A stretch of 64,000 bases of DNA, taken from NCBI RefSeq assembly GCF_018687675.1, contig NZ_CP061302.1:1-64000 (forward strand), written 5' to 3'. Made by a program: the position numbers and the translations under genes. The notes under the pieces are model-generated. The model made no database searches and was not told where the DNA came from. It saw only the letters and a program-made list of their open reading frames with translations. Below, piece by piece: positions 45,901-57,734 of this stretch. The stretch is from Polynucleobacter sp. MG-Unter2-18 (lineage in GTDB: Bacteria > Pseudomonadota > Gammaproteobacteria > Burkholderiales > Burkholderiaceae). Position 1 is the stretch's first letter, and every line of letters starts with the position of its first letter.

Positions 45901-47005
45901 TAAGATCGACAAGGAATACCTTGCTGACTTAGATAAATACCATTGGTTTGATGTTCGTCCAGCGGATGATGAAGTTGCCTCACAAGTTGAAGCAATCAAA
46001 TCTTCCATCGAAGCGAAGCGTAAGCAGTTTGATGAGGCCTTCGAAGAGAAGCGCACTAAGCTTACCCAGGGCGATGATTTGCAGCCTGGCGTAACGAAGA
46101 TGGTTAAGGTGTACTTGGCTGTTAAGCGTCGCTTACAGCCTGGTGACAAGATGGCTGGTCGTCACGGTAACAAAGGTGTGGTTTCTAAAATCGCTCCAGC
46201 AGAAGATATGCCATTTATGGCTGACGGACGCCCTGTTGACATCGTCTTGAACCCATTAGGTGTTCCTTCCCGTATGAACGTAGGTCAGATCTTGGAAACC
46301 CACTTAGGTTGGGCAGCTCAAGGTATTGGTAAGCGTATTGATGAGATGGTTCGTCAACAGGCTAAACAAGCTGAACTCCGTAAGTTCATGAAGCAGCTTT
46401 ACAACGAAACCGGTCGTATCGAAGATATCGATAACTTCACTGATGAGCAGATCAATGTTTTGGCTGAGAATTTACGCCAAGGCTTGCCATTCGCTACTCC
46501 AGTGTTTGACGGTGCAACTGAAGCAGAGATCGGACGCATGCTCGAGTTGGCTTATCCAGAAGAAGTTGCTACTTCTTTGAAGATGACGCCTTCACGTCAG
46601 CAAATGATTTTGTGCGACGGCCGTACTGGCGATCAGTTTGAGCGTCCTGTAACTGTTGGTGTAATGCACGTCTTGAAACTCCACCATTTGGTCGATGACA
46701 AGATGCATGCACGTTCAACTGGACCTTACTCGTTAGTAACGCAACAGCCACTGGGCGGTAAAGCTCAGTTTGGTGGTCAGCGCTTTGGTGAGATGGAAGT
46801 TTGGGCCCTCGAAGCATACGGTGCTTCATATGTCTTGCAGGAAATGCTGACAGTGAAGTCCGATGACGTCGCAGGCCGTACCAAGGTTTACGAAAACATC
46901 GTCAAGGGCGAGCACACAATTGATGCTGGCATGCCCGAATCCTTCAACGTGTTGGTAAAAGAAATCCGCTCGTTGGGTATTGACATTGACATGGAGCGCA
47001 ACTGA
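42905..47005 (+). CDS. rpoB: RNA polymerase beta subunit
   Basis: Beta (1366 aa) forms one half of the catalytic cleft. The start [18 protein letters not shown] at ATG 42905 is that of other betaproteobacteria and has GGAG nearby; an in-frame upstream start at 42848 is not supported. The rifampicin region [34 protein letters not shown] (from about residue 510) has the wild-type Asp, His and Ser, so no classical resistance change is visible. C-terminal [15 protein letters not shown] and the rpoC-facing [24 protein letters not shown] are intact. rpoC starts 1 nt after its stop. Confidence 0.99.
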   Translation: MNYSFTERKRVRKSFAKRVNNHQVPYLIATQLESYAKFLQAEKPAMSRLTEGLQAAFTSAFPIVSNNGYARMEYVSYQLSQPPFDVKECQQRGYTYHSALRAKVRLIIYDREAPTKVKEVKESEVYMGEIPLMTDNGSFVINGTERVIVSQLHRSPGVFFEHDKGKTHSSGKLLFSARIIPYRGSWLDFEFDPKDILYFRVDRRRKMPVTILLKAIGLNNEQILANFFNFDHFALSANGASMEFVPERLRGQMANFDVLDKNGVIVIQKDKRINAKHIRELEAAKTKNIVVPDDYLVGRVVARNIIDPDSGEILAYANDEITEELLATLRDAGIKQLETIYTNDLDSGAYISQTLRTDETADQMAARIAIYRMMRPGEPPTEDAVEALFQRLFYNEDSYDLSRVGRMKVNSRLGRSEMEGKMVLSDEDILDTIKSLVDLRNGKGEVDDIDHLGNRRVRCVGELAENQFRAGLSRVERAVKERLGQAETENLMPHDLINSKPISSAIREFFGSSQLSQFMDQTNPLSEITHKRRISALGPGGLTRERAGFEVRDVHPTHYGRVCPIETPEGPNIGLINSLALFARLNEHGFLETPYRKVANSKVSDEVVYLSAIEEAKYVIAQANATIDKSGKLADELVSARQAGETMMVSPERIDFIDVAPSQIVSAAASLVPFLEHDDANRALMGANMQRQAVPCLRPDKPLVGTGLERIVAVDSGTVILASRGGIVDYVDANRVVIRVNDDETAAGEVGVDIYNLIKYTRSNQNTNINQRPIVQAGDRVARGDVVADGASTDLGELALGQNMTVAFMPWNGYNFEDSILISEKVVADDRYTSIHIEELSVVARDTKLGSEEITRDISNLAESQLSRLDESGIVYIGAEVEAGDVLVGKVTPKGETTLTPEEKLLRAIFGEKASDVKDTSLRVPSGMIGTVIDVQVFTREGIERDARAQAIIQEELQRYRLDLNDQLRIVEGDAFMRLEKLLIGKVANGGPKKLAKGTKIDKEYLADLDKYHWFDVRPADDEVASQVEAIKSSIEAKRKQFDEAFEEKRTKLTQGDDLQPGVTKMVKVYLAVKRRLQPGDKMAGRHGNKGVVSKIAPAEDMPFMADGRPVDIVLNPLGVPSRMNVGQILETHLGWAAQGIGKRIDEMVRQQAKQAELRKFMKQLYNETGRIEDIDNFTDEQINVLAENLRQGLPFATPVFDGATEAEIGRMLELAYPEEVATSLKMTPSRQQMILCDGRTGDQFERPVTVGVMHVLKLHHLVDDKMHARSTGPYSLVTQQPLGGKAQFGGQRFGEMEVWALEAYGASYVLQEMLTVKSDDVAGRTKVYENIVKGEHTIDAGMPESFNVLVKEIRSLGIDIDMERN

Positions 47006-47006
47006 T

Positions 47007-50000
47007 ATGAAAGCATTGCTCGATTTATTTAAGCAAACGCAGGGTGATGAGCAGTTTGATGTCATCAAGATTGGTCTTGCATCCCCTGAGAAAATTCGCT
47101 CATGGTCTTTTGGTGAAGTACGCAAACCAGAAACCATCAACTACCGGACTTTTAAGCCCGAGCGTGATGGTTTGTTCTGCGCTAAGATTTTTGGACCAAC
47201 CAAAGACTACGAGTGCTTATGCGGTAAGTACAAGCGTTTAAAGTTCCGTGGCGTTATCTGCGAGAAATGTGGCGTTGAAGTTACGCTCGCTAAGGTACGT
47301 CGTGAGCGCATGGGCCACATTGAGTTGGCAGCCCCTGTAGCGCACATTTGGTTCTTGAAGTCCTTGCCATCCCGTTTGGGTATGGTTCTCGATATGACGT
47401 TGCGTGATATCGAACGCGTTCTTTACTTCGAAGCATATGTAGTTGTTGATCCTGGCATGACACCTGAAGGCGCGATGAAACGCGGTCAGATCATGTCTGA
47501 GGACGAGTACATTACCAAGACTGAAGAGTATGGTGACGGTGCGTTTACCGCCATCATGGGCGCTGAAGGCATTCGTGATCTCTTGCGTTCGATTGATATC
47601 GATCGTGAAGTTGAGACCATTCGTGCTGACTTGAAAGCTACTGGTAGCGATGCCAAGATCAAGAAATACGCTAAGCGCTTAAAAGTGCTCGAGGCGTTCC
47701 AGACTTCAGGTATCAAGCCTGACTGGATGATCATGGAAGTATTGCCAGTATTGCCACCTGAGTTGCGTCCATTGGTGCCTTTGGATGGTGGTCGCTTTGC
47801 TACTTCTGACTTGAACGACCTCTATCGTCGCGTGATTAACCGTAACAATCGTCTCAAGCGTTTGTTAGAGTTGCGCGCACCAGAGATCATCGTTCGCAAC
47901 GAAAAACGCATGTTGCAAGAAGCGGTTGACTCATTACTCGATAACGGTCGTCGCGGTAAAGCTATGACTGGCGCTAATAAGCGTCCTCTCAAGTCCTTGG
48001 CTGAGATGATTAAAGGTAAGAGCGGTCGTTTCCGTCAAAACTTGTTAGGTAAACGTGTTGACTACTCAGGTCGTTCAGTCATCGTGGTTGGCCCTACATT
48101 GAAATTGCATCAGTGCGGCTTACCAAAATTAATGGCCTTGGAATTGTTCAAGCCATTTATTTTTAACAAGCTTGAGACTTTAGGAATTGCAACCACGATT
48201 AAGGCTGCGAAGAAAGAAGTTGAAAGTCAGACTCCAATCGTTTGGGACATTCTCGAAGAAGTGATTCGTGAGCATCCAATCATGTTGAACCGTGCGCCTA
48301 CATTGCATCGTCTTGGTATTCAGGCTTTCGAGCCAATGCTAATTGAAGGTAAGGCGATCCAATTGCACCCATTAGTCTGCGCAGCGTTTAACGCCGACTT
48401 TGACGGTGACCAAATGGCGGTTCACGTTCCTTTGTCGCTCGAAGCGCAAATGGAAGCACGTACATTGATGTTGGCTTCGAACAACGTATTGTTCCCAGCT
48501 AACGGCGAGCCATCGATCGTTCCTTCCCAGGACGTGGTGTTGGGTCTGTACTACGCTACACGTGACAAGATCAACGGTAAAGGCGAAGGCATGGTCTTCG
48601 CAAACATTGCTGAAGTGGTTCGTGCTTATGATGCTGGTCAGGTTGAATTAGCCTCCCGCGTTGCTGTGCGTATTACTGAGTTTGAGATTGTGGACAAGAA
48701 GGCAGAGGGCGATGCCCGTTTTGCTGAAAAGACCAAGATCTATCAAACCTCGGTTGGCCGTGCAATCTTGTCAGAAATCTTGCCTAAAGGTATGTCTTTC
48801 GAGGAAATCAATAAGCCTCTGAAGAAAAAAGAAATCTCACGCTTGATCAACACTTCATTCCGTAAGTGCGGTCTTCGTGAAACAGTGATTTTTGCTGACC
48901 GCCTCTTGCAGTCTGGTTTCCGCTTAGCTACTAACGCCGGTATCTCGGTTGCGATCGACGATATGCTGATTCCAAGCTCTAAAGAGCGCATCATCACTGA
49001 AGCTTCTACCAAGGTTAAGGAGTATGACAAGCAGTTCATGTCTGGTCTCGTAACCAATCAAGAGCGTTATAACAACGTGGTTGATATTTGGGGTGCTGCT
49101 GGTGACCAAGTTGGTAAGGCGATGATGGATGAGTTGTCACACGTTGACGTGCTCGACCGTAATGGTAAAACTGTGCGTCAAGAATCCTTTAACTCCATCT
49201 ACATGATGGCGGATTCCGGTGCGCGTGGATCTGCAGCGCAGATTCGTCAGTTGGCTGGTATGCGTGGTTTGATGGCCAAGCCGGATGGCTCGATTATTGA
49301 AACCCCAATTACTGCGAACTTCCGCGAAGGTTTGAACGTGTTGCAGTACTTCATATCAACACACGGTGCCCGTAAAGGTCTGGCTGATACGGCATTGAAG
49401 ACAGCGAACTCAGGTTACTTGACACGTCGTTTGTGCGACGTAACTCAAGACCTCGTGGTAATCGAAGATGATTGCGGTGCAACTTCCGGCGTAACAATGA
49501 AGGCGCTTGTTGAGGGCGGCGAAATTATCGAAGCATTGCGCGATCGTATTTTGGGTCGTGTATGTATCGGTGACATCGTTCATCCGGACACACAAGAAGT
49601 TATCGTTTCCAATGACACATTGCTCGATGAAGATCACGTAGACCAAATCGTTGCCTTAGGCATTGATGAAGTTAAAGTTCGTACAGTGTTGTCATGCTTA
49701 ACTCGCTTTGGCTTATGTGCTAAGTGCTATGGCCGTGATCTAGGTCGCGGTGGTTTGGTGAACGTTGGTGAGGCAGTTGGCGTTATTGCTGCTCAGTCCA
49801 TCGGTGAACCAGGCACACAGTTGACTATGCGTACATTCCACATTGGTGGCGCAGCGTCACGTGCATTGGTTGCAAGCAATATTGAAGCCAAGTCTAATGG
49901 CGCCTTGAAGTTCTCCGGCACGATGCGTGTTGTGAAGAATGCGAAGGGCGAGCAGATCGTGATTTCACGTTCAGGCGAAGCCGTGATCGTTGATGAGAAT

Positions 50001-51269
50001 GGTCGTGAGCGCGAGCGTCATAAGGTGCCTTACGGTGCAACTCTCTTGTTTAAAGAAGATGCTGCAATTAAGGCTGGTGCAAGCTTAGCCACATGGGATC
50101 CGTTAACACGTCCAATTATTTCTGAGTACGCTGGTATTGCTCGCTTTGACAACGTTGAAGAAGGCGTTACCGTAGCTAAGCAGGTTGACGAAGTTACTGG
50201 CCTCTCCACTTTGGTGGTGATTGACGGTAAGCGTCGTAGTGCTGCTAGCAAAGGCGTTCGTCCAATGATCAACTTAGTTGATGACAAGGGCGGCGAAGTG
50301 ATGATTGCGGGTACAGATCACCCAGTAAACATTGGTTTGCAAGTTGGCGCTTTGATCACGGTTAAAGATGGTCAGAAAGTCGAAGTTGGTGAAGTATTGG
50401 CGCGTATTCCGATCGAATCACAGAAGACTCGTGATATCACCGGTGGTTTGCCACGCGTTGCTGAATTGTTCGAAGCTCGTTCACCAAAAGATGCAGCTGT
50501 CTTGGCGAAAGTCACTGGAACTGTTTCCTTCGGTAAAGAAACCAAAGGTAAGCAACGTTTAGTGATTACCGATATGGATGGTGAAGCTAACGAATTCTTG
50601 ATTCCTAAAGAGAAGCAAGTTCTCGTTCATGACGGTCAAGTTGTGAACAAGGGCGAGATGATTGTGGAAGGCCCTGCCGATCCACACGATATCTTGACTC
50701 TCAGAGGTATTGAAGAGTTGGCGATCTACATCGTGGATGAAGTGCAAGACGTTTACCGTTTGCAAGGCGTAAAGATTAATGACAAGCACATTGAAGTGAT
50801 TGTGCGTCAAATGTTGCGTCGTGTGCAAATTACTGATGGCGGCGATACTGCCTACATCACTGGTGAGCAAGTTGAGCGCTCTAAGTTGTATGACGCAAAC
50901 GATGCCGTGATTGCACAAGGTAAGCGCCCAGCTCAGTTCGAGAATGTGTTGCTTGGTATTACTAAGGCATCCTTGTCGACAGACAGCTTCATTTCAGCGG
51001 CTTCTTTCCAAGAAACCACCCGTGTATTGACCGAAGCTGCAATTATGGGCAAGACCGATACACTCCGTGGCCTCAAGGAAAACGTCATTATTGGTCGCCT
51101 GATCCCTGCTGGTACTGGCTTGTCTTACCGCCGTGCACGCAAGGTCAGAGAGCAATTCGAGCGTGATCGCGCTCAAATGATTGCCGCCGAAGAGGAAGCA
51201 ATGGCTGATATGCCTGTAGAAATAGAGGCTGAAGTGATTGCTCCTGCTGGAGAGGCTGATCCAAGCTAA
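47007..51269 (+). CDS. rpoC: RNA polymerase beta' subunit
   Basis: Beta' (1420 aa) carries the catalytic magnesium site. The N-terminal zinc site has Cys70, Cys72, Cys85 and Cys88. The absolutely conserved NADFDGDQ is at about 462-469, with three catalytic Asp. The second zinc cluster lies in the region ending [15 protein letters not shown] (about 890-910), and the trigger-loop region includes [22 protein letters not shown]. The ATG at 47007 gives the [10 protein letters not shown] start shared by relatives; the longer in-frame start inside rpoB is rejected. The C-terminus has an acidic tail. Confidence 0.99.
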   Translation: MKALLDLFKQTQGDEQFDVIKIGLASPEKIRSWSFGEVRKPETINYRTFKPERDGLFCAKIFGPTKDYECLCGKYKRLKFRGVICEKCGVEVTLAKVRRERMGHIELAAPVAHIWFLKSLPSRLGMVLDMTLRDIERVLYFEAYVVVDPGMTPEGAMKRGQIMSEDEYITKTEEYGDGAFTAIMGAEGIRDLLRSIDIDREVETIRADLKATGSDAKIKKYAKRLKVLEAFQTSGIKPDWMIMEVLPVLPPELRPLVPLDGGRFATSDLNDLYRRVINRNNRLKRLLELRAPEIIVRNEKRMLQEAVDSLLDNGRRGKAMTGANKRPLKSLAEMIKGKSGRFRQNLLGKRVDYSGRSVIVVGPTLKLHQCGLPKLMALELFKPFIFNKLETLGIATTIKAAKKEVESQTPIVWDILEEVIREHPIMLNRAPTLHRLGIQAFEPMLIEGKAIQLHPLVCAAFNADFDGDQMAVHVPLSLEAQMEARTLMLASNNVLFPANGEPSIVPSQDVVLGLYYATRDKINGKGEGMVFANIAEVVRAYDAGQVELASRVAVRITEFEIVDKKAEGDARFAEKTKIYQTSVGRAILSEILPKGMSFEEINKPLKKKEISRLINTSFRKCGLRETVIFADRLLQSGFRLATNAGISVAIDDMLIPSSKERIITEASTKVKEYDKQFMSGLVTNQERYNNVVDIWGAAGDQVGKAMMDELSHVDVLDRNGKTVRQESFNSIYMMADSGARGSAAQIRQLAGMRGLMAKPDGSIIETPITANFREGLNVLQYFISTHGARKGLADTALKTANSGYLTRRLCDVTQDLVVIEDDCGATSGVTMKALVEGGEIIEALRDRILGRVCIGDIVHPDTQEVIVSNDTLLDEDHVDQIVALGIDEVKVRTVLSCLTRFGLCAKCYGRDLGRGGLVNVGEAVGVIAAQSIGEPGTQLTMRTFHIGGAASRALVASNIEAKSNGALKFSGTMRVVKNAKGEQIVISRSGEAVIVDENGRERERHKVPYGATLLFKEDAAIKAGASLATWDPLTRPIISEYAGIARFDNVEEGVTVAKQVDEVTGLSTLVVIDGKRRSAASKGVRPMINLVDDKGGEVMIAGTDHPVNIGLQVGALITVKDGQKVEVGEVLARIPIESQKTRDITGGLPRVAELFEARSPKDAAVLAKVTGTVSFGKETKGKQRLVITDMDGEANEFLIPKEKQVLVHDGQVVNKGEMIVEGPADPHDILTLRGIEELAIYIVDEVQDVYRLQGVKINDKHIEVIVRQMLRRVQITDGGDTAYITGEQVERSKLYDANDAVIAQGKRPAQFENVLLGITKASLSTDSFISAASFQETTRVLTEAAIMGKTDTLRGLKENVIIGRLIPAGTGLSYRRARKVREQFERDRAQMIAAEEEAMADMPVEIEAEVIAPAGEADPS

Positions 51270-51279
51270 TTTGGTATTC

Positions 51280-51303
51280 CTGGCCAGAAATGGCCAGTTC
51301 TTT
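51280..51303 (+). terminator. Terminator hairpin after rpoC
   Basis: CTGGCCA-GAAA-TGGCCAG (51280-51297) followed by TTCTTT, ten nt after the rpoC stop. A short but G/C-rich intrinsic terminator candidate. Confidence 0.6.
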
Positions 51304-51312
51304 CCCTCGAGG

Positions 51313-51341
51313 TTGACGGAATGGGCTGGCCAGGCTAGAAT
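51313..51341 (+). promoter_or_regulatory. Likely str operon promoter
   Basis: TTGACG (51313-51318), a 17-nt spacer and TAGAAT (51336-51341) lie between the rpoC terminator and rpsL. The leader to rpsL is about 100 nt. Confidence 0.7.
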
Positions 51342-51445
51342 GCTGAGTTCTACTGATTCAGAAGAGGGTCGTTTTGACCTAGAATTTATCTAAGTCATTG
51401 ATTTTCTTGAAGAAAGCAACAAAGAAGTACTAACCGAGCTATTTT

Positions 51446-51826
51446 ATGCCAACAATTAATCAATTATTACGTAAGCCAAGAACACGGCTGACCGTTAAAA
51501 GTAAGAGCCCTGCGCTGCAAAACAGCCCGCAGCGCCGTGGTGTATGTACACGTGTGTACACAACCACTCCTAAAAAGCCTAACTCTGCGCTACGTAAAGT
51601 AGCTAAAGTTCGCTTAACCAATGGTTTTGAAGTCATTTCATACATTGGTGGTGAAGGCCATAACCTCCAGGAACACTCAGTAGTGTTGATCCGCGGTGGT
51701 CGTGTAAAGGATTTGCCAGGTGTTCGTTACCACATCGTTCGTGGCTCGCTTGACTTGCAAGGTGTTAAAGACCGTAAGCAATCACGTTCCAAGTACGGTG
51801 CTAAGCGCGCTAAGAAAGCTGCTTAA
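51446..51826 (+). CDS. rpsL: 30S ribosomal protein S12
   Basis: S12 (126 aa) sits at the decoding centre. Lys43 and Lys44 in [13 protein letters not shown] and the Lys in [11 protein letters not shown] are the wild-type residues whose change gives streptomycin resistance, so no such resistance is expected from this gene. First gene of the str operon (rpsL-rpsG-fusA-tuf). Confidence 0.99.
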   Translation: MPTINQLLRKPRTRLTVKSKSPALQNSPQRRGVCTRVYTTTPKKPNSALRKVAKVRLTNGFEVISYIGGEGHNLQEHSVVLIRGGRVKDLPGVRYHIVRGSLDLQGVKDRKQSRSKYGAKRAKKAA

Positions 51827-51976
51827 TAGCAACTTGAAGTATTTGCAGTAAGTCTTCGTTTGTCAGACTTTAAAGACAAGTAAGTGGCCGTTCCGTCTAG
51901 AGATTTCTCCAGATAGTAGGACGGCCGGAGTGGGTGATCCATGTAGGCCACCCCTAACTGAACTGAAGGAGTTGTT
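51827..51976 (+). promoter_or_regulatory. Structured rpsL-rpsG spacer (possible S7-binding leader)
   Basis: A 150-nt spacer with a long-range stem GGCCGT..CC / GG.ACGGCC (51886-51894 with 51919-51926) and a second stem GGGTG/CACCC (51932-51936 with 51949-51953) before the GGAG of rpsG. In E. coli S7 binds the S12-S7 spacer to repress translation. A similar role here is inferred. Confidence 0.45.
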
Positions 51977-52447
51977 ATGCCACGTCGTCGTGAAGTTCCC
52001 AAACGGGAAATCTTGCCTGATCCAAAATTCGGCAATGTAGAAGTAGCAAAATTCATGAACGTCCTCATGTTGGACGGCAAGAAATCGGTTGCAGAGCGTA
52101 TCGTTTACGGTGCCTTTGATCACATCGAGAAAAAAGCAAATAAAGAGCCACTCGAAATTTTCTCAACAGCTATGGGCAACGTTAAGCCAATGGTTGAGGT
52201 GAAGAGCCGTCGTGTTGGTGGCGCTAACTACCAGGTTCCTGTTGAAGTTCGCCCATCACGCCGTTCAGCTTTGGCAATGCGCTGGGTGCGCGAAGCCGCT
52301 AAAAAGCGCGGTGAAAAATCCATGGCTCAACGTTTGGCCAACGAATTATTAGAAGCTGCAGAAGGTCGCGGCGGAGCAATGAAGAAGCGTGAAGAAGTTC
52401 ACCGTATGGCAGAAGCTAATAAAGCTTTCTCACATTTCCGCTTCTAA
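51977..52447 (+). CDS. rpsG: 30S ribosomal protein S7
   Basis: S7 (156 aa) initiates assembly of the 30S head and contacts E-site t[34 protein letters not shown] and the [26 protein letters not shown] segment are characteristic. It is preceded by a structured spacer and GGAG, and followed by fusA after 27 nt. Confidence 0.99.
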   Translation: MPRRREVPKREILPDPKFGNVEVAKFMNVLMLDGKKSVAERIVYGAFDHIEKKANKEPLEIFSTAMGNVKPMVEVKSRRVGGANYQVPVEVRPSRRSALAMRWVREAAKKRGEKSMAQRLANELLEAAEGRGGAMKKREEVHRMAEANKAFSHFRF

Positions 52448-52474
52448 TCGCACAGTAAAGAAAAGGTACCAACA

Positions 52475-54577
52475 GTGGCACGTAAAACCCCTATCGAAAG
52501 ATACCGCAACATCGGTATTTCTGCGCATATTGACGCAGGTAAGACAACAACAACAGAACGCGTTTTGTTCTACACCGGTGTTAATCACAAAATTGGTGAA
52601 GTACATGATGGCGCTGCAACCATGGACTGGATGGAGCAAGAGCAAGAGCGTGGTATCACGATTACTTCTGCTGCTACTACAACGTTCTGGAAGGGCATGG
52701 CTGGTAATTTCCCAGAGCACCGCATCAATATTATTGATACCCCAGGACACGTAGACTTCACGATTGAAGTTGAGCGCTCAATGCGCGTTTTGGATGGCGC
52801 TTGCATGGTTTATTGTGCGGTAGGTGGTGTACAGCCACAATCTGAAACTGTTTGGCGTCAAGCTAACAAGTATCAGGTTCCACGTTTAGCGTTCGTAAAC
52901 AAGATGGACCGTACTGGTGCAAATTTCTTTAAGGTCTATGACCAGATGAAATTGCGCTTGAAGGCCAACCCTATCTTGATCCAGATTCCGATTGGCGCTG
53001 AAGAAAACTTCAAAGGCGTTGTGGACTTGGTCAAAATGAAGGCCATCTATTGGGATGAGGAATCACAAGGTACTAAATTTACCTACGAAGAAATTCCTGC
53101 TGAGTTGCAAGCCTCCGCCGAAGAGTGGCGTGAGAAATTGCTGGAAGCCGCTGCTGAAAGCTCAGAAGAGTTGATGGAAAAGTATCTCGGTGGTGAAGCA
53201 TTAACCGAAGACGAAATCAAAAAAGCATTGCGTCAACGCACTATTGCAAATGAAATCATTCCAATGATGTGTGGAACCGCTTTCAAAAATAAGGGTGTTC
53301 AGGCGATGTTGGATGCAGTGGTTGAATTACTGCCATCACCATTAGACGTTCCACCAGTTCCTTGTGAATTGGAAGACGGCACACCTACGACACGTAGAGC
53401 TGCTGATGATGAGAAATTCTCAGCATTGGCATTTAAGATCATGACTGACCCATTTGTTGGCCAGCTCATCTTCTTCCGTGTGTACTCAGGCGTAATGAAA
53501 TCTGGCGATACGATCTACAACCCAATTAAGGGTAAGAAAGAGCGTGTTGGTCGTTTGTTGCAGATGCACGCAAACGAACGTGAAGAAATTAAAGAAGTGT
53601 TTGCGGGCGATATCGCTGCTGCAGTTGGTCTGAAGGACGCAACTACTGGCGAAACATTGTGTGATCCAGATGGTATCGTGATCTTGGAGCGTATGGTATT
53701 CCCAGAGCCAGTGATCTCTCAAGCTGTTGAGCCAAAGACAAAGCCTGACCAAGAAAAAATGGGTCTTGCCTTGAATCGTTTGGCACAAGAAGATCCATCA
53801 TTCCGCGTGAAGACTGATGAAGAATCAGGCCAAACAATTATTTCCGGAATGGGCGAGCTCCATTTAGAAATTTTGGTTGACCGTATGCGCCGTGAGTTCG
53901 GTGTTGAGGCAACTGTTGGTAAGCCACAAGTTGCTTATCGTGAAACGATTCGCAAGGTTTGCGAAGAAGTTGAAGGTAAATTTGTTAAGCAGTCTGGTGG
54001 TCGTGGTCAATACGGACACGTTGTGCTCAAGCTTGAGCCACAAGAGCCAGGCAAAGGTTTCCAATTCGTTGACGCTATTAAAGGCGGTGTAGTTCCTCGT
54101 GAATACATCCCTGCAGTAGAAAAAGGAATTATCGAAACATTGAATTCCGGTATTTTGGCTGGCTATCCAGTGGTAGATATCAAAGCAACATTATTCTTCG
54201 GTTCATACCATGACGTTGACTCCAACGAAAACGCATTTAAGATGGCGGGCTCGATGGCATTCAAAGACGGTATGCGCAAAGCATCACCAGTGTTGCTTGA
54301 ACCAATGATGGCTGTTGAAGTTGAAACACCAGAAGATTTCATGGGTAACGTAATGGGTGACCTCTCATCACGTCGCGGTATTTTGCAAGGTATGGATGAC
54401 ATTCCAGGGGGCGGCAAGATCGTTCGCGCTGAAGTGCCATTGGCAGAGATGTTTGGTTACTCAACTGGCTTGCGCTCGTTGACCCAAGGTCGCGCTACCT
54501 ACACCATGGAATTTAAGCATTATTCCGAAGCACCTAAGAACGTTGCTGAAGCAGTGATGGCTGCTAAAGCGAAGTAA
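52475..54577 (+). CDS. fusA: Elongation factor G
   Basis: EF-G (700 aa) drives translocation. The GTPase motifs are [19 protein letters not shown] (about 17-35), [16 protein letters not shown] (about 88-103) and NKMDRTGA (about 142-149). Domains II to V follow, ending in the conserved [12 protein letters not shown] and [30 protein letters not shown] start at 52475. It lies between rpsG and the second tuf. Confidence 0.99.
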   Translation: MARKTPIERYRNIGISAHIDAGKTTTTERVLFYTGVNHKIGEVHDGAATMDWMEQEQERGITITSAATTTFWKGMAGNFPEHRINIIDTPGHVDFTIEVERSMRVLDGACMVYCAVGGVQPQSETVWRQANKYQVPRLAFVNKMDRTGANFFKVYDQMKLRLKANPILIQIPIGAEENFKGVVDLVKMKAIYWDEESQGTKFTYEEIPAELQASAEEWREKLLEAAAESSEELMEKYLGGEALTEDEIKKALRQRTIANEIIPMMCGTAFKNKGVQAMLDAVVELLPSPLDVPPVPCELEDGTPTTRRAADDEKFSALAFKIMTDPFVGQLIFFRVYSGVMKSGDTIYNPIKGKKERVGRLLQMHANEREEIKEVFAGDIAAAVGLKDATTGETLCDPDGIVILERMVFPEPVISQAVEPKTKPDQEKMGLALNRLAQEDPSFRVKTDEESGQTIISGMGELHLEILVDRMRREFGVEATVGKPQVAYRETIRKVCEEVEGKFVKQSGGRGQYGHVVLKLEPQEPGKGFQFVDAIKGGVVPREYIPAVEKGIIETLNSGILAGYPVVDIKATLFFGSYHDVDSNENAFKMAGSMAFKDGMRKASPVLLEPMMAVEVETPEDFMGNVMGDLSSRRGILQGMDDIPGGGKIVRAEVPLAEMFGYSTGLRSLTQGRATYTMEFKHYSEAPKNVAEAVMAAKAK

Positions 54578-54612
54578 TTTATCCACATTATTTTGAATAT
54601 TGACTAGCTAAG

Positions 54613-55828
54613 AAGGCAGACAAAAAAATGGCAAAAGAAAAGTTTGAGCGGACAAAACCGCACGTAAACGTTGGCACTATTGGTCACGTTGACCACGGTA
54701 AAACCACATTGACAGCAGCAATTGCAACCGTGCTTTCAAAAGCATTCGGTGGCGAAGCAAAAGCATACGATCAGATCGATGCTGCTCCAGAAGAAAAAGC
54801 ACGTGGTATTACGATTAATACAGCGCACGTGGAGTACGAGACTGCAAATCGTCACTATGCACACGTCGATTGCCCAGGACATGCTGACTACGTTAAGAAC
54901 ATGATTACTGGTGCCGCTCAGATGGACGGCGCTATTTTGGTTTGCTCTGCAGCTGACGGCCCAATGCCACAAACTCGTGAGCACATCCTCTTGGCACGCC
55001 AAGTTGGCGTTCCCTACATCATCGTATTTTTGAATAAGTGCGATATGGTGGATGATGCTGAGTTGTTAGAGTTAGTTGAGATGGAAGTTCGTGAGCTTTT
55101 GTCTAAGTATGACTTCCCAGGCGATGACACACCAATCGTGCAAGGTTCTGCTAAGTTAGCTTTAGAAGGCGACGAAGGCCCATTAGGTAAAGAAGCCATC
55201 ATGAAGTTGGCTGATGCATTAGATACTTATATCCCAACTCCAGAGCGCGCTGTTGACGGTGCGTTCTTGATGCCAGTAGAGGACGTGTTCTCTATCTCCG
55301 GTCGCGGTACTGTTGTTACAGGCCGTATCGAGCGCGGTATCGTTAAGGTTGGTGAAGAGATTGAAATCATTGGTATCAAGCCAACCCTCAAGACAACTTG
55401 TACTGGTGTTGAAATGTTCCGCAAATTACTCGACCAAGGTCAAGCAGGCGATAACGTTGGTATCTTGTTACGCGGTACAAAACGTGAAGAAGTTGAGCGC
55501 GGCCAAGTATTGGCTAAGCCAGGTTCAATCACCCCACATACTCACTTTACAGCCGAGGTTTATATCTTGGGTAAAGACGAAGGTGGCCGTCATACACCAT
55601 TCTTTAACAACTATCGTCCACAGTTTTACTTCCGTACTACGGACGTAACTGGTTCAATCGAGTTGCCAAAAGACAAAGAAATGGTCATGCCTGGTGATAA
55701 CGTCACGATTACCGTCAAGCTCATCGCGCCAATCGCGATGGAAGAAGGTTTACGTTTTGCGATCCGTGAAGGTGGCCGTACTGTTGGCGCCGGTGTGGTT
55801 GCGAAGATTTTGGCTTAATAGTTTTAAT
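54613..55828 (+). repeat. Long direct repeat, copy 2 (tuf with short flanks)
   Basis: The 1216-nt partner of 37834-39049, same orientation, 16,779 nt apart. Recombination between them would delete tRNA-Trp, secE, nusG, rplKAJL, rpoBC, rpsL, rpsG and fusA, so only conversion, not deletion, can be tolerated. Confidence 0.85.
54628..55818 (+). CDS. tuf: Elongation factor Tu, copy 2
   Basis: A second 396-aa EF-Tu, identical in protein sequence to the copy at 37849-39039 and apparently in nucleotide sequence as well. It occupies the tufA position of the str operon, 50 nt after fusA. GTPase motifs [17 protein letters not shown] and NKCD are intact. Two identical copies in separate operons allow high and buffered EF-Tu production. 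Confidence 0.99.
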   Translation: MAKEKFERTKPHVNVGTIGHVDHGKTTLTAAIATVLSKAFGGEAKAYDQIDAAPEEKARGITINTAHVEYETANRHYAHVDCPGHADYVKNMITGAAQMDGAILVCSAADGPMPQTREHILLARQVGVPYIIVFLNKCDMVDDAELLELVEMEVRELLSKYDFPGDDTPIVQGSAKLALEGDEGPLGKEAIMKLADALDTYIPTPERAVDGAFLMPVEDVFSISGRGTVVTGRIERGIVKVGEEIEIIGIKPTLKTTCTGVEMFRKLLDQGQAGDNVGILLRGTKREEVERGQVLAKPGSITPHTHFTAEVYILGKDEGGRHTPFFNNYRPQFYFRTTDVTGSIELPKDKEMVMPGDNVTITVKLIAPIAMEEGLRFAIREGGRTVGAGVVAKILA

Positions 55829-55856
55829 TAGTAAAAATATTTAGCGGTTTGCTAAC

Positions 55857-55885
55857 CGGTGACGTCCGTGCTGCGGATGTCACCG
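55857..55885 (+). promoter_or_regulatory. Strong hairpin in the tuf-rpsJ spacer
   Basis: A 12-bp stem CGGTGACGTCCG / CGGATGTCACCG with one G-T pair and loop TGCTG. It lies 38 nt after tuf and 51 nt before rpsJ, followed by GAGCTCTTT. It could be a terminator of the str operon or part of an S10-operon leader like the L4-controlled one in E. coli. Confidence 0.55.
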
Positions 55886-55936
55886 AGCTCTTTAGAAATA
55901 TAACGTGGCAGCACCACACCGCTCTTTGGAATTAAT

Positions 55937-56248
55937 ATGCAAAACCAAAAAATTCGTATTCGTCTTAAAGCATTTGATTACCGCTTGATCGACCAGTCAG
56001 CAGCTGAAATCGTTGATACAGCTAAGCGTACTGGTGCAGTTGTTAAGGGTCCAGTACCTTTGCCAACACGTATCGAGCGCTTTGACATTCTGCGTTCACC
56101 GCACGTAAATAAGACTTCGCGTGACCAGTTAGAGATTCGTACTCATCTGCGTTTGATGGATATTGTTGATCCTACAGAGAAAACGGTAGACGCTTTGATG
56201 AAATTAGACCTTCCAGCAGGTGTGGATGTTGAAATTAAGTTGCAGTAA
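55937..56248 (+). CDS. rpsJ: 30S ribosomal protein S10
   Basis: S10 (103 aa) is a 30S head protein and, with NusB, part of the boxA antitermination complex. [34 protein letters not shown] and the PLPTRIERF loop are typical. First gene of the S10 operon; a 197-nt spacer with its own promoter separates it from rplC. Confidence 0.98.
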   Translation: MQNQKIRIRLKAFDYRLIDQSAAEIVDTAKRTGAVVKGPVPLPTRIERFDILRSPHVNKTSRDQLEIRTHLRLMDIVDPTEKTVDALMKLDLPAGVDVEIKLQ

Positions 56249-56271
56249 TTTAGTATTTCCAGTTTTTTGGC

Positions 56272-56300
56272 TTGCCAAGACTGGACTTTCGGGATAGAAT
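56272..56300 (+). promoter_or_regulatory. Likely promoter before rplC
   Basis: TTGCCA (56272-56277), a 17-nt spacer and TAGAAT (56295-56300). The predicted transcription start coincides with the first arm of the hairpin at 56307-56330. Confidence 0.65.
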
Positions 56301-56306
56301 CAAAAG

Positions 56307-56330
56307 CTTCGCTCATTTATTTGAGCGAAG
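56307..56330 (+). promoter_or_regulatory. 5'-end hairpin of the rplC transcript
   Basis: A perfect 9-bp stem CTTCGCTCA / TGAGCGAAG with a 6-nt loop starts about where the transcript from 56272-56300 begins. It may protect the mRNA 5' end or be a regulatory leader. Confidence 0.6.
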
Positions 56331-56445
56331 ATTTAAGTTTTATTAGCATTAAAAACGTTGTAAGTTATTGATTTAGAAGTACTTTTACTTGTAAATCACT
56401 TAAATTAATTTTGCCGACCAATCGAAGTCGGCGTGGAGCATGAAT

Positions 56446-57102
56446 ATGAGCTTAGGCTTAATCGGTCGCAAGATCGGCATGACCCGTCTATTTACGGACG
56501 AAGGGGAAGCAATTCCTGTCACCGTAATTGACGTGAGCGACAACAGAATCGCTCAAATCAAGACCCAGGCAACTGATGGCTATGATGCTATCCAGTTAGC
56601 ACATGGCACACGTAGAGCTACTCGCGTTACCAAAGCAATGGCTGGTCACTTCGCCAAAGCGGGTGTGATGGCTGGTAACGGTCTCAACGAATTTCATTTA
56701 GATGCAGCAAAAATCGCAGAAATGACACCAGGACAAGTAATTCCTGCTGATACTGCATTTGCTGCTGGCCAAAAAGTGGACGTACAAGGCGTAACAATTG
56801 GTAAAGGCTATGCCGGTACCATCAAGCGCCATCACTTCGCTTCAGGTCGCGCGTCCCACGGTAACTCACGTTCACATAACGTGCCAGGTTCTATCGGTAT
56901 GGCGCAAGATCCAGGTCGTGTTTTCCCAGGTAAGCGCATGACAGGCCACCTTGGTGACGAAACACGCACTGTACAAAATTTAGTCATCGCACGCATTGAT
57001 GCAGAACGCAATCTCATCATGGTTAAAGGCGCTATTCCAGGTGCCCCAGGCGGTAAAGTGATTGTTACTCCAGCGGTGAAGACACCGTTGAAGAAGAAAT
57101 AA
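56446..57102 (+). CDS. rplC: 50S ribosomal protein L3
   Basis: L3 (218 aa) reaches the peptidyl-transferase centre. [30 protein letters not shown] and [15 protein letters not shown] are characteristic, as is the central loop [23 protein letters not shown] chose the second ATG (56446) because GGAG (56435-56438) is well spaced for it and only 1 nt from the first (56440). Confidence 0.97.
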   Translation: MSLGLIGRKIGMTRLFTDEGEAIPVTVIDVSDNRIAQIKTQATDGYDAIQLAHGTRRATRVTKAMAGHFAKAGVMAGNGLNEFHLDAAKIAEMTPGQVIPADTAFAAGQKVDVQGVTIGKGYAGTIKRHHFASGRASHGNSRSHNVPGSIGMAQDPGRVFPGKRMTGHLGDETRTVQNLVIARIDAERNLIMVKGAIPGAPGGKVIVTPAVKTPLKKK

Positions 57103-57113
57103 GGAGAGCGAAT

Positions 57114-57734
57114 ATGGAACTTAAGCTTCTCCAAGATAACGGAACTTTAGGCGCTGGCATTCAAGCCTCACCAGAAGTATTCGAACGCGAATATAACGAA
57201 GCATTGGTACACCAAGTTGTTGTGGCTTACCAAGCAAATGCACGTAGCGGTAACCGTGCACAAAAAGACCGTGAGCAAGTTAAGCACACAACCAAAAAAC
57301 CTTGGCGTCAAAAAGGTACTGGTCGTGCACGTGCTGGTATGAGCTCTTCCCCGCTGTGGCGTGGAGGTGGTCGTATATTCCCGAATTCACCTGAAGAAAA
57401 TTTCAGCCAAAAAGTAAACAAGAAAATGTACCGCGCTGGTATGAGATCGATTTTGTCTCAGTTAGCTCGCGAAGGTCGTTTGAACGTCGTTGACCAATTT
57501 ACTCTTGATGCTCCAAAGACCAAAGTTTTAGCTGACAAAGTTAAAGCAATGGGTTTGGATTCAGTCTTGATCATCGTTGATCAGGTTAGCGAGAATTTGT
57601 ACTTGGCATCACGCAACTTGCATAAGGTTGCTGTATGTGAGCCACAGCACGCTGATCCATTAGCTTTAGTTCAATACAAAAAAGTATTGGTAAGCAAAGC
57701 AGCGATCGCAAAAATTGAGGAGTTGCTGAAATGA
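57114..57734 (+). CDS. rplD: 50S ribosomal protein L4
   Basis: L4 (206 aa) lines the exit tunnel and represses the S10 operon in E. coli. The tunnel loop [28 protein letters not shown] (about 62-89) is intact. It overlaps rplW by 4 nt and is preceded by an AAGGAGAG ribosome site. Confidence 0.98.
   Translation: MELKLLQDNGTLGAGIQASPEVFEREYNEALVHQVVVAYQANARSGNRAQKDREQVKHTTKKPWRQKGTGRARAGMSSSPLWRGGGRIFPNSPEENFSQKVNKKMYRAGMRSILSQLAREGRLNVVDQFTLDAPKTKVLADKVKAMGLDSVLIIVDQVSENLYLASRNLHKVAVCEPQHADPLALVQYKKVLVSKAAIAKIEELLK

Noticed and set aside
46980..47006. rpoC start inside rpoB
   Set aside because: It is only an open extension. The ATG at 47007 gives the known MKALLDLF start right after the rpoB stop.
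37849..55818. The second tuf copy as assembly artefact
   Set aside because: The two copies have different, well-fitting neighbours (tRNA-Thr/tRNA-Trp and fusA/rpsJ), and paired tuf genes are normal in this group. True duplication is more likely.
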